Positions 7,272 to 15,727 of a stretch of DNA of 64,000 nucleotides are shown here, piece after piece. The DNA is from JADGNF01 sp964582085. Its GTDB lineage: Archaea > Thermoproteota > Bathyarchaeia > Bathyarchaeales > Bathycorpusculaceae. How positions within the stretch are numbered: position 1 is the first letter of the stretch; each line of letters opens with the position of its first letter. The position numbers were made by a program, and so were the translations under genes. The notes beneath the pieces are model-generated. The model was not told the DNA's origin. It worked only from the letters and a program-made list of their open reading frames with translations, and ran no database searches. The stretch spans positions 1 to 64,000 of the forward strand of contig CAZOPV010000007.1 in NCBI GenBank assembly GCA_964582085.1. Reading direction: 5' to 3'.

Positions 7272-8273
7272 CTAGCCCTTATTGACCTTATTGCAGGCTA
7301 CCCAGTGACCGTTGCCCACATCAACAAGTTTTGGCACGTTTTCAATGCACTTATGCTCCTTTGCATATATGCATCTGGGGTGAAAACGGCATCCTGAGGG
7401 CGGGTTTATTGGGCTAGGGACTTCTCCTGGCAACACTATCCGAGACCTTTTATTTTCTGGGTCTGGAACGGGAATTGCCGATAACAACGCTTGAGTGTAG
7501 GGGTGCAGCGGAGAGTTGAACAGCGTACCTGTTTCAGCTATTTCCACAAACTTACCAAGGTACATAACGGCTACTCTGTGGCAGATATGCCTAACAGTGC
7601 TGAGGTCATGGGAAATATAGATGTAAGTTATCCCAAACTTCTGTTGCAACTCCTGCAACAAATTCAAGATTTGCGCTCTAACAGAAACATCTAAGGAAGC
7701 CACAGGTTCATCAGCAATCAACAATTTTGGCTCTACTGCTAAAGCACGGGCAATACAGATTCTCTGCCTCTGTCCACCACTGAACTCATGCGGATACCTC
7801 TCTGCGTGATAATCTTCCAGACCCACCAACTCTAATAACTCGTAAAGTCTAGCATGCCCCCTCTCCTTAGGCACATGCTTATGAATAACAAACGGCTCCA
7901 TGATTATGTCTGCCACAGTCATTCTGGGATCAAGCGAAGCATAAGGATTCTGAAAGACATATTGTATCTTACGTCTTAACTTCAAGATTTCCTGATGATT
8001 CTTCGACTTGAAAACCTTGCCAATTTCCTGCCCTTCAAAGTAGATTTCCCCCGAAGTAGGCGGATCCAAATAAAGTATCGCTCTTGCAGTAGATGACTTC
8101 CCGCATCCGCTTTCTCCAACTAAACCAAAAGTTTCTCCTTTTCTAACAGAAAAACTTACGTCGTCAACCGCATGCACAACACCCACTACTTCTTTCTTCA
8201 AGAAGATACCCTTGCTTGTTATGGGATAATGCTTGACAAGGTTCTTGACTTCCAAAATCACTTCTGTACTCAC
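7272..8273 (-). CDS. Oligopeptide-type ABC importer ATPase (OppF/DppF-like)
   Basis: This nucleotide-binding subunit energises peptide/nickel-type import at the membrane. It has Walker A GESGCGKSS, signature 'LSGGQ'-type 'FSGGQRQRI', Walker B 'LLIADEPVASLD', and the C-terminal oligopeptide extension with 'PPSGCRFHPRCIYAKEHKC', which binds a [4Fe-4S] in related proteins. I choose GTG 8273, which overlaps the upstream stop as GTGA. A longer frame to 8321 would overlap the OppD-like gene by 52 bp. Last gene of the operon. Confidence 0.93.
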   Translation of the reverse strand: MSTEVILEVKNLVKHYPITSKGIFLKKEVVGVVHAVDDVSFSVRKGETFGLVGESGCGKSSTARAILYLDPPTSGEIYFEGQEIGKVFKSKNHQEILKLRRKIQYVFQNPYASLDPRMTVADIIMEPFVIHKHVPKERGHARLYELLELVGLEDYHAERYPHEFSGGQRQRICIARALAVEPKLLIADEPVASLDVSVRAQILNLLQELQQKFGITYIYISHDLSTVRHICHRVAVMYLGKFVEIAETGTLFNSPLHPYTQALLSAIPVPDPENKRSRIVLPGEVPSPINPPSGCRFHPRCIYAKEHKCIENVPKLVDVGNGHWVACNKVNKG

Positions 8274-9271
8274 CGTTTCACCCTCTTGACGTCTTCCATA
8301 AATTCTTTGGCGCGAATACACGCCACATAGTGCTCACGTTCAATTTCAACTAAAGGTGGTACAGCAGCGGCGCATTCAGCCACTGCAAAGTCGCATCTGG
8401 GGTGGAATCGGCAGCCTGATGGAGGCGAAATCAGGTTTGGAATCGTGCCTGGTATGATCTTCAGTTTCTCCTTTTTCATGGCTACATTCGGAACAGCCTC
8501 TAAAAGCGCCCTAGTGTACGGGTGCAGAGGATTATTGAATATAATCTTGGCGTCGGCAACTTCACAGATCCTTCCAGCATACATGACATTTATTCTATCC
8601 GCCATACCTGCGACTACTCCCATGTCATGTGACACCAGAATCATTGACATTCCCAACTTTTCCTTCAGATTTTTCATTAACTCAAGAATCTGCGCTTGTA
8701 TTGTAACATCCAAATTTGTTGTCGGTTCATCTGCCAAAAGCAGGCTCGGTTGACATGATAAAGCCCTAGCAATGACTATGCGTTGTTTCATGCCCCCGCT
8801 CAGTTGATGCGGGTAGTTCCAAATCTTTATTTCAGGATCAGCTATCTCAACAAGCCTAAACAACTCTATAGCTCTTTTCAAAGCTTCTTCTTTAGTGACC
8901 TTTTGATGTCTCCTTATAACCTCCATCAGTTGGTCGGCAATGCTAAAAACAGGATTAAGCGAAGTCGCCGGCTCCTGAGAGATATAAGCAACCTCTTTCC
9001 CTCTGATCTGCTGCATTTCACTTTCAGTTTTCTCCAGCAAATTTTCTCCTTTATATAATATTTTTCCACCAATTATTTTGCCAGGCTTGGGCACTATTCT
9101 GAGGATGGATAACGCGGTTACAGATTTTCCAGAACCTGACTCGCCCACTAACCCTAAAGTTTCCCCCTCTCTTACGTCTAAACTTACACCATCAACTGCC
9201 TTAACCACTCCAGCCCACGTGTAAAAATAAGTTACCAGATTTTCAATTTTTAATATTTCTTTTGGCGCCAT
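8270..9271 (-). CDS. Oligopeptide-type ABC importer ATPase (OppD/DppD-like)
   Basis: This 333-residue ATPase has Walker A GESGSGKSV, signature 'LSGGMKQRI', Walker B 'LLLADEPTTNLD', the switch His in 'LVSHDMGVV', and the C-terminal 'PPSGCRFHPRCDFAVAEC' cysteine motif. It pairs with the OppF-like ATPase, overlapping it by 4 bases, to form the heterodimeric engine. A TGGAGG ribosome-binding site sits about 12 bases before the ATG. Substrate could be peptides, nickel or sugars; sequence alone does not decide. Confidence 0.93.
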   Translation of the reverse strand: MAPKEILKIENLVTYFYTWAGVVKAVDGVSLDVREGETLGLVGESGSGKSVTALSILRIVPKPGKIIGGKILYKGENLLEKTESEMQQIRGKEVAYISQEPATSLNPVFSIADQLMEVIRRHQKVTKEEALKRAIELFRLVEIADPEIKIWNYPHQLSGGMKQRIVIARALSCQPSLLLADEPTTNLDVTIQAQILELMKNLKEKLGMSMILVSHDMGVVAGMADRINVMYAGRICEVADAKIIFNNPLHPYTRALLEAVPNVAMKKEKLKIIPGTIPNLISPPSGCRFHPRCDFAVAECAAAVPPLVEIEREHYVACIRAKEFMEDVKRVKR

Positions 9272-9291
9272 TAGTTATTTTGTTCCTCCAT

Positions 9292-10242
9292 TTATTCTCT
9301 AAGACGTGGATCTAACGCGTCCCGTAAACCATTCCCAAGCAGGTTGAAGCCAAGAACCAACAAAGTGATGAATAATCCTGGAAAGATTCCTTCCCACCAA
9401 GCTTCTTTTACAGCTTCACTGGCTCCTTGAAGCTGCTGCCCCCACGTAACACTGTTAGGGTCGCCAAATCCAAGAAAACTGACTCCAGCTTCAACTAACA
9501 CAGCCGTTGCTATCTGAAGCGTAGTTAAGACAATTATGACATGTAAAACGTTAGGCAGAACATGACGAAACATTATCCGCCATTTACTGGCTCCCAACGC
9601 TATCGCCGCCTCGATATATTCATTTTGCTTCACCCGAAGCACCTCTCCACGGATGATACGGGCATTTGAAGCCCAAGAAAACAACCCAATCATAAGAGTT
9701 ACCGTAGTGAGACCACCGACACCAGAAGGCGCTATAGTCATGGCAACTCTCAAAAAAACCAGCAGAATTAGAAGAAATGGTATAACAAGAAAAATTTCTG
9801 TTATCCGCATTAAAATGTTATCCACAAATCCACCTAGATACCCTGAAGCAATGCCTATCGCAATTGCTAAAGACATCGCAATTATCGCGGCGCCAAATCC
9901 CACATATAAGACGTTGCCTGCACCGTAGACGACTTGACTGAAGACGTCACGGCCAATGTAATCGGTTCCAAACCAGTATTTGGAAGACGGTGGTACCCTA
10001 ATTTTCCCCTCTTCATTGAAACTTGCAAGATAGTTCAGTGGATAACGCGCAATTATGGGACCAAACACAGCTATGAATATGATGACTCCAACGATAACTA
10101 GACCTGCTAGAGCCGCCTTGTTTTTCTTAAATCGCCGCCACGCAATACTCCATTGACCCACTCCGCCGCTCTTCCTATTTCCCGGCGTCCCCAACAGTTT
10201 CTCCTCAATCACACCGCTCATTTTCTTTACTCCATCTTCCAT
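9292..10242 (-). CDS. ABC importer permease (OppC/DppC-like)
   Basis: A 316-residue inner-membrane permease with the N-terminal OppC segment 'WRRFKKNKAALAGLVIVGVI', six predicted membrane helices, and the EAA loop 'EAAIALGASKWRIMFRHVLPN' that docks on the ATPases. 'FGTDYIGRDVFSQVVYGA' is the usual DppC landmark. It lies 2 bp after the OppB-like permease stop. The start is the ATG of MEDGVKK; a shorter start at MSGVIEE is possible. Confidence 0.93.
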   Translation of the reverse strand: MEDGVKKMSGVIEEKLLGTPGNRKSGGVGQWSIAWRRFKKNKAALAGLVIVGVIIFIAVFGPIIARYPLNYLASFNEEGKIRVPPSSKYWFGTDYIGRDVFSQVVYGAGNVLYVGFGAAIIAMSLAIAIGIASGYLGGFVDNILMRITEIFLVIPFLLILLVFLRVAMTIAPSGVGGLTTVTLMIGLFSWASNARIIRGEVLRVKQNEYIEAAIALGASKWRIMFRHVLPNVLHVIIVLTTLQIATAVLVEAGVSFLGFGDPNSVTWGQQLQGASEAVKEAWWEGIFPGLFITLLVLGFNLLGNGLRDALDPRLRE

Positions 10243-10244
10243 CG

Positions 10245-11285
10245 TTACTCAACCCTAATTCTTGGATCAATGTAAGCGTAAGTTATGTCCGTTATCAAGT
10301 TGGCAATCAAAACCATCAAAGTCACAAACACCGTGATTCCCGTTATTACAGGAAAATCAAGTTTACTTATCGCTTCAACATACAATCGACCAACCCCAGG
10401 CCAATTAAACACTTTTTCGGTGATAGGTGCTCCTGCAAGCATGCCGCCGAAATAAAGTCCCACATAAGTTACGACTGGAATCAGCGCATTGCGTAGCGCA
10501 TGCTTATATATCACTGTTCGCTCGCTCAAGCCGCTGGCTCTTGCTGCAAGGATGTAGTCTTGCCTTAAAACCTCAAGCATACTTGACCGCACTAGCAGCA
10601 CAACAGGCGCGAGTTCTGCGAAAGTTAAAGCCGCAACTGGCAACACCATGTGCCACAACTCGTCTAGTAAATAGCTACCAAACGGGTAACGTGTTGGATC
10701 TAATGAGTGTGCTGCCCCGTATGGGAACCAGCCTAGATAATAAGAGAAAATTAATATGGAGACTATTCCCATGTAGAAAATTGGTATACATGTTCCCACA
10801 AGTGATGTTGTTGTGACTGTCATGTCTAATTTTGAGTATTGTTTACGTGCTGAGAGTATTCCAATTGGAATTGCGATTAGAAGTGAAAAGAGAAGTGCTG
10901 CAAGTTGAAGTTTGAAGGTTTCCCCTGCGTAATTGCCGACTAGCGTCGTCACAGGTGTTCCCCCCCTTATTGCATAGGAATTTCCCAGATTACCCTGCAA
11001 CATTTCCCATACGAACTTTAAGAACTGATAGTATAACGGTTGATCCAGCCCATAGTACTGTGTTAAGCGTTCTCTAGCTTCGGCTGTTATTCGCGGGTTA
11101 AGTCCAGTCATCAATTGAACTGGGTCGCCTGCCATTCGAGTAGCAACGAACACTATGATTAGAATTCCAAAAAAGATGGGTATCAAATACAAAAGTCGTC
11201 TAAGAACGTATTTCATCATTGGACTTTTAGTGATACTCTGAATTTTGAAGCGAACCGCGTGCAAAGCTCCTATTTTGGTAGACAA
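10245..11285 (-). CDS. ABC importer permease (OppB/DppB-like)
   Basis: This permease shows the DppB N-terminus 'YVLRRLLYLIPIFFGILIIVF', 'DPVQLMTGLNPRITAEAR', and the EAA loop 'AARASGLSERTVIYKHALRNALIP'. First gene of the permease-ATPase operon, divergent from the binding-protein gene. The longest frame begins with TTG 11285, preceded by a purine-rich GAGGGAAGAGAG. Internal ATGs at 11219 and 11216, just before the first helix, are alternatives. The start remains open. Confidence 0.92.
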   Translation of the reverse strand: MSTKIGALHAVRFKIQSITKSPMMKYVLRRLLYLIPIFFGILIIVFVATRMAGDPVQLMTGLNPRITAEARERLTQYYGLDQPLYYQFLKFVWEMLQGNLGNSYAIRGGTPVTTLVGNYAGETFKLQLAALLFSLLIAIPIGILSARKQYSKLDMTVTTTSLVGTCIPIFYMGIVSILIFSYYLGWFPYGAAHSLDPTRYPFGSYLLDELWHMVLPVAALTFAELAPVVLLVRSSMLEVLRQDYILAARASGLSERTVIYKHALRNALIPVVTYVGLYFGGMLAGAPITEKVFNWPGVGRLYVEAISKLDFPVITGITVFVTLMVLIANLITDITYAYIDPRIRVE

Positions 11286-11418
11286 GCTCTCTTCCCTCGA
11301 TGCTTTGTTCGTAATCTAATAAAAGCTTTTTGAAAAAAACGCAGCGCCTTTTCTTCAAGGAATCAATTAAATTATAAATTAAACTTCGAATTATCAATAG
11401 GTAAATTTATGGCAAATG

Positions 11419-11456
11419 TTATAAAGCGAACTCAAATATAACTCATCTCTTGGAGG
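11419..11456 (+). promoter_or_regulatory. Promoter and ribosome-binding site of the binding-protein gene
   Basis: TTATAAAG at 11419-11426 is a plausible TATA box, and TTGGAGG, ending at 11456, is a strong Shine-Dalgarno upstream of the TTG start at 11470. The same 184-bp gap must hold the divergent promoter of the permease operon. Confidence 0.5.
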
Positions 11457-11469
11457 ATGTTAAAAAAAG

Positions 11470-13356
11470 TTGCTCTCTAAAACAAAAACATTGATATTAT
11501 GCTCGCTGTTGCTACTAAGTTTTGCATTACCATGCATTCCGATCGTTCAAAGCCAAGAACAACCTTATTTCAAAATTACGCTGATAGTCCCTGGTCCAAA
11601 CCCTGCAAGAAAAGCTTGGGCACAAATAGTAGAAAATAACCTTGACGCAGTAGGAATCGACGCAGTCAGAGTCGAGCTAGATTGGGGAACAACCTATGAC
11701 AGAGCCCTTTCACCCCCAGAAGACGTCGTAGGCAAGACTTACGATGAAGGTGGCTTCGACGCACTATTTGTCGGATACGCAATGGGTATAGACCCGGACC
11801 CATTCGGACTTTATGACAGCAGCCAATTTCCCCCATCGGGACAGAACTACTACCTCTGGGACAATTCTGAAAACGATAGGCTAGGCAGACTAATCAAAGA
11901 AACCGTCGACGAAAACACACGGCTCGGATATGTAAAAGACTGGCAAAAACTGGCATATGAAGAACAACCATCAGCAACTATACTGTACACAAAGGAAGTC
12001 GTAGCATTTGACCCAACAGCTCTAAAGAAAGAACCCTTCTTGACCTATCACTATCCGGCATGGCCCAGAGCCAAGAACTGGGAATTAGCCGACGGTAGCA
12101 CTCAAACCACCATAGTTGTTGCACAAACAGGACCTGCCCCCGAAGAAGGCATAAACCCATTATTAACTACTTCCTACTATGACTTAACAGTCTATGACAA
12201 CATTTTCGACAGCCTTGCCGAAAGATGGGATCTGGTCAACAAAGAAATGGTGCCTGCACTTGCAACAAGCTGGGAAGTGGCAGCTGACCAAAAGACGTGG
12301 ACCGTGCACCTTAGACAAGGTGTAACGTGGCACGACGGTGTTGAATTCACCGCCGACGACGTTAAATTCACATTTGACTCCGCCATGAATCCAGAAGTTA
12401 ACTCGCCAACAGGTGCTTTCATAGAAGAAATCTTGGGTAGCCCTGATAACGTTGAAGTCGTTGATCCCTATACCGTTGTGTTCAAACTTCCAAAACCCTA
12501 CGCATACTTTGTTGAATCCATCTTAAGTTCTTACATAATTCCGAAACACGTGCTCGAAAACGTCCCGCCATCACAATGGGCTTCGCATCCCTTTAACACA
12601 GCATCCGAAAGCTACACTGTAGGTTCCTACACTGCTTACGGACCAATAGGAACTGGACCATATGTTTACGCAGCGTATGATCCCACAACAAGCGCTAACA
12701 TAATGACGAAAAACCCGAATTACTGGAACAAAGCCGAGTTAGAAGCAGCTGGGGCATTCAAAATAGAAACTCTATATGTACAATGCATAGAATCCTCTGA
12801 CGCCGCAATCTCGGCACTCAAATCAGGTGTAGTAGATGTATTAGATTCACAATACAGCCTAAACACTAAACTTGCAAGCATCGAAAAACCGTGGGGTGAC
12901 TACGCTATCTACGATGCTTTCGGTGTTCAAGAACTCGGATTTAATATGCGGCATCCAGTTTTCGGAACAGGCGTTGACACACCGCTCGGTAAGAGAGACC
13001 CATCAAGAGCCGCTGAAGCTGCACGTTATGTGAGACAGGCGATCAGCCACTTAATACCAAGGCAGGATATTATCGACACTATTCTTAACGGCTATGGAAC
13101 TCCAGGTGTCACCACACCCATTACAATTCTTACTGCTGGATATGATGCGTCACTAAATCCATATGAATATGACGTTGAATTGGCAAAATCTTTGCTAGCT
13201 GCAGCAGGCTATGGAACAGCAGCTGAAGCTACGCCCCCTGCCAGCGATTTCCTGCAACAGTACGGCCTATACATCGCGGTTGCTGTGGTCGTAGTGGTAG
13301 TTGTAATAGTCGCAGTCTTTATGCTTAAAAGAAAAAAGGTAATAAGCAAAAAATAA
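11470..13356 (+). CDS. SBP_bac_5-type solute-binding protein, apparently circularly permuted
   Basis: A 628-residue membrane-anchored binding protein for the adjacent importer, with signal peptide (residues 1-29) and C-terminal anchor helix (about 601-619) followed by KRKK. The order of the family blocks is swapped. Residues ~34-205 ('YFKITLIVPGPNPARKAW', 'FDALFVGYAMGIDPDPFGLY', 'QPSATILYTKEVVAFDP') match what is normally the C-terminal part. The usual N-lobe opening ('GINPLLTTSYYDLTVYD', 'TWTVHLRQGVTWHDGVEF') starts only at ~214, and 'VRQAISHLIPRQDIID' through 'KSLLAAAGYG' runs up to the anchor. Start is TTG 11470 with SD GGAGG. Confidence 0.9.
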   Translation: MLSKTKTLILCSLLLLSFALPCIPIVQSQEQPYFKITLIVPGPNPARKAWAQIVENNLDAVGIDAVRVELDWGTTYDRALSPPEDVVGKTYDEGGFDALFVGYAMGIDPDPFGLYDSSQFPPSGQNYYLWDNSENDRLGRLIKETVDENTRLGYVKDWQKLAYEEQPSATILYTKEVVAFDPTALKKEPFLTYHYPAWPRAKNWELADGSTQTTIVVAQTGPAPEEGINPLLTTSYYDLTVYDNIFDSLAERWDLVNKEMVPALATSWEVAADQKTWTVHLRQGVTWHDGVEFTADDVKFTFDSAMNPEVNSPTGAFIEEILGSPDNVEVVDPYTVVFKLPKPYAYFVESILSSYIIPKHVLENVPPSQWASHPFNTASESYTVGSYTAYGPIGTGPYVYAAYDPTTSANIMTKNPNYWNKAELEAAGAFKIETLYVQCIESSDAAISALKSGVVDVLDSQYSLNTKLASIEKPWGDYAIYDAFGVQELGFNMRHPVFGTGVDTPLGKRDPSRAAEAARYVRQAISHLIPRQDIIDTILNGYGTPGVTTPITILTAGYDASLNPYEYDVELAKSLLAAAGYGTAAEATPPASDFLQQYGLYIAVAVVVVVVVIVAVFMLKRKKVISKK

Positions 13357-13385
13357 CTCCCCCATTTTTACTTTTTTTGATATTT
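13357..13385 (+). terminator. T-rich transcription terminator after the binding-protein gene
   Basis: CCCCCATTTTTACTTTTTTT directly follows the stop codon. Archaeal RNA polymerase terminates at T-runs of this sort without a hairpin. Confidence 0.6.
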
Positions 13386-13441
13386 TAAACCAAAACAACA
13401 TTCGAATGCATCATCACACCTAAGGCAACGTTCCAAAAATT

Positions 13442-13873
13442 TTACAACGCCGATATAACGAACGAAGCAAACACCAAAATTATTCCAGTCACAATCCATG
13501 TTCTCGCGTGTTTCTCTGCTTCTCTTTGACGCTGTGCAGTCCAAGGCTTAGAATGAAACAGAATTTCGCTTATTTTAGCGCCTACCGGAGAATAAAAAGC
13601 AACGACCCCGCCTACCGTGAGACCTATTCCTCCTTCTAATAGAATAAGAAGCGAAAGAGCAAAAAATACCTGATTTAAACTCCCTTGAATAGCAAAAAGC
13701 AACACAAAATCTACCAGAATAACTATCAAAGAATAAAACATGCTTCGAGCAAACAACTCTAACAAGGTCATCTTGAAAATCATCACGTTCTGTATTCGTA
13801 CACTCCACGAGGCTAATTCAGCTACATAGAAAAATTTGCTATCTCCGAAAAAAGCTTTTTCCCTATCTACCAT
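13442..13873 (-). CDS. Hypothetical membrane protein
   Basis: About 143 residues with three hydrophobic stretches ('LIVILVDFVLLFAIQG', 'VFFALSLLILLEGGIGLTVGGVVAF', 'TWIVTGIILVFASFVISAL') and a basic loop 'QRQREAEKHART' before the last one. I do not recognise the family. ATG 13873 is preferred over TTG 13882. It sits alone, convergent with the binding-protein gene and divergent from the DUF2061-like gene. Function unknown. Confidence 0.7.
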   Translation of the reverse strand: MVDREKAFFGDSKFFYVAELASWSVRIQNVMIFKMTLLELFARSMFYSLIVILVDFVLLFAIQGSLNQVFFALSLLILLEGGIGLTVGGVVAFYSPVGAKISEILFHSKPWTAQRQREAEKHARTWIVTGIILVFASFVISAL

Positions 13874-13948
13874 CCCAACCAATCCCTTTTCATTGCAGAT
13901 CCCCTTTATTTAGAAGCTTAATATAGAGATGAAAACTACTTCAAAACC

Positions 13949-14155
13949 ATGCGAGAAACAAGAAAGAGATCTGTAGCCAAGTCGATTGTGTGGCGTGTAA
14001 TCTGCGTAGTAGTGAGCATCCTCACATCATTTTTTCTAACAAGCAAATGGGATGTTGCAGTTGCCATAGGTAGCATCTACAACGCTATAACAATGATTCT
14101 GTATTATTTCCACGAAAGAATCTGGAACCTAGTAAAATGGGGAATAGAGACGTAA
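13949..14155 (+). CDS. DUF2061-family small membrane protein
   Basis: A 68-residue protein beginning 'RSVAKSIVWRVICVVVSILTSF', then 'AVAIGSIYNAITMILYYFHERIWNLVKWG'. The RS.AKs..WR start, two membrane helices and YYFHERIWN ending are characteristic of DUF2061, whose function is unknown. It is full length for the family and stands alone, with about 130 bp to the MFS gene. Confidence 0.85.
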   Translation: MRETRKRSVAKSIVWRVICVVVSILTSFFLTSKWDVAVAIGSIYNAITMILYYFHERIWNLVKWGIET

Positions 14156-14288
14156 ACGTCTGGTAGGTCCCAACAGACTATTTTTGATTGTTTTGAGCAT
14201 GCTACTCAAATCGTGGAAATTTATTCAGCTTGTTCTCTCGTTAACCATGAAAAACTAATTATACACATACCTACACCCGCTCAATAGC

Positions 14289-15530
14289 ATGCACCTCGGA
14301 AAAATGTTCAACAACTATTCAGGTATGCCCAAAGACCCCAAGTATCTTATCTATGCTTCAATACTTCCAGCTGTTGCTTATGGACTAATATTCACAGACT
14401 TATCCTATTTTCTAACAATTATCCAAGGTTTACCAGCCGAATTCACGGGTCTCGTAATCTCAGCTATGGGCATCTCAACTTTTGTCGCAAGTATTTTTCT
14501 CGGAATTGCCGCAGACGTTTACGGAAGAAAGAAAATGCTTGTTGTAGGCAACTTGCTCGCAAGTGCAATGTTCGCCGTCTTTACTTTGACGACAGATCAT
14601 ATGCTGTTGTTGGGTGCCGCCGTCGGCGAAGGCATCGCCGAAGCTGCTGTTACCGCCTCAAGTAGCGCTTTACTCGCAGATAAAGTAGAAAACGAAAAAA
14701 GGACTAGCCTCTTCTCGTTATATGGTTTCGTCCAAAATATTGCTTTTGCCTTAGGCAGTTTCGCCGTGACTTTCGTAATATTCTTTGAATTTATCGGATT
14801 ATCTGATAAGAGCAGCCACATATTACTTTATCTTCTGTTTGCTATTCTAAGCGCAGCTTCCACACTTATCATGCTCAAAGTTAGCGAATCAGCAAAACTA
14901 AAGAAACTAAACGCAGGCGGAACAAGTTTCCTCCCGAGAAAATCAAAAGCAATTCTGATTAAATACGTTTTAACCGGCGCCATACTCGCTTTCGGTGCCG
15001 GTATGGTAGTTCCTCTCATGACACTTTGGTTCAATTTGCAGTACGGCATTTCAGATAAAATAAGCGCAACCATCTTAGCAATTTCAAGCATATTAGTGGG
15101 TTTTGCCACACTTGTAGCGCCATTAATTGCCAAAAAATTCGGACTTATAAAAGCTATTGTTATAACACAGTTGACATCAACCCTGTTCATGTTCCTTGTT
15201 CCTTTCTCACCTAACTATGGTTTAGCCGGTTTTGTCTACGGCATAAGAGCATTGCTTATGAACATGGCAAGTCCACTGTCGCAGTCAATGATAATGGGTT
15301 TAGTCGCTGAAGATGAGCGCGGCGCGGTTTCTGGCATAAGCGGCGCATTATGGAGGTTACCAAACGCCTTAAGCACATTTGTTGGAGCATGGCTTATGGA
15401 CATCGGATTATTAGCCGAACCCTTCTTAATCGCAAGTTTATTATACGTGATTTCCATAGCGCTGTTTTGGTATTACTTTAGACGTGTAAGAATGCCTGAG
15501 GAAACAGCATCTTCCATAGAGAAGGCTTAA
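14289..15530 (+). CDS. MFS transporter
   Basis: A 413-residue major facilitator with about 12 hydrophobic segments. The cytoplasmic loop motif 'FLGIAADVYGRKKMLVVGN' (GxxaDxxGRkk) lies between helices 2 and 3. A related half-repeat 'LVAEDERGAVSGISGALWRLPNALS' is in the second half, as in drug or metabolite exporters. Substrate cannot be assigned. It is monocistronic: no gene follows for about 200 bp. Confidence 0.88.
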   Translation: MHLGKMFNNYSGMPKDPKYLIYASILPAVAYGLIFTDLSYFLTIIQGLPAEFTGLVISAMGISTFVASIFLGIAADVYGRKKMLVVGNLLASAMFAVFTLTTDHMLLLGAAVGEGIAEAAVTASSSALLADKVENEKRTSLFSLYGFVQNIAFALGSFAVTFVIFFEFIGLSDKSSHILLYLLFAILSAASTLIMLKVSESAKLKKLNAGGTSFLPRKSKAILIKYVLTGAILAFGAGMVVPLMTLWFNLQYGISDKISATILAISSILVGFATLVAPLIAKKFGLIKAIVITQLTSTLFMFLVPFSPNYGLAGFVYGIRALLMNMASPLSQSMIMGLVAEDERGAVSGISGALWRLPNALSTFVGAWLMDIGLLAEPFLIASLLYVISIALFWYYFRRVRMPEETASSIEKA

Positions 15531-15609
15531 AAGAAAAAAGGGGCGCTAGGTCTGTTTGTGACAGAAGCCTTAAAAAATGATGAAGCTAAAATTGAAAAGA
15601 AAGGTAATC

Positions 15610-15646
15610 TTTGCAAGAGAAAATCTCAAGTAGCGGAAATTGATAG
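15610..15646 (+). repeat. Isolated degenerate copy of the CRISPR repeat
   Basis: This 37-base stretch aligns without gaps to the repeat at 15-431, with about 31 of 37 bases identical. The core TGCAAGAGAAAATC is intact and the 3' tag reads ATTGATAG instead of ATTGAAAG. It stands alone in the intergenic region 15531-15727, 82 bp before the glycosyltransferase start, in the same orientation as the array. No second repeat or cas gene is next to it. Confidence 0.85.
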
Positions 15647-15727
15647 CCAAGATCCTTGGGCGTGTGTAGTTGGCTTTGAATTCAGGAAACAGTGTATTGA
15701 CATATGTAGTATAGTCTGAATGAAAGT

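Noticed and set aside
7188..7397. 69-residue + frame overlapping the end of the OppF-like gene
   Set aside because: Mostly antisense of a certain gene, no ribosome site or family motif.
15591..15599. ATTGAAAAG upstream of the orphan repeat as a second repeat end
   Set aside because: Only the last bases resemble the repeat; preceding sequence does not align.
15577..15646. Perfect C box (ATGATGA at about 15577-15583) just before the orphan repeat
   Set aside because: No D' or D box at the right spacing and no terminal stem, so not called a C/D sRNA.
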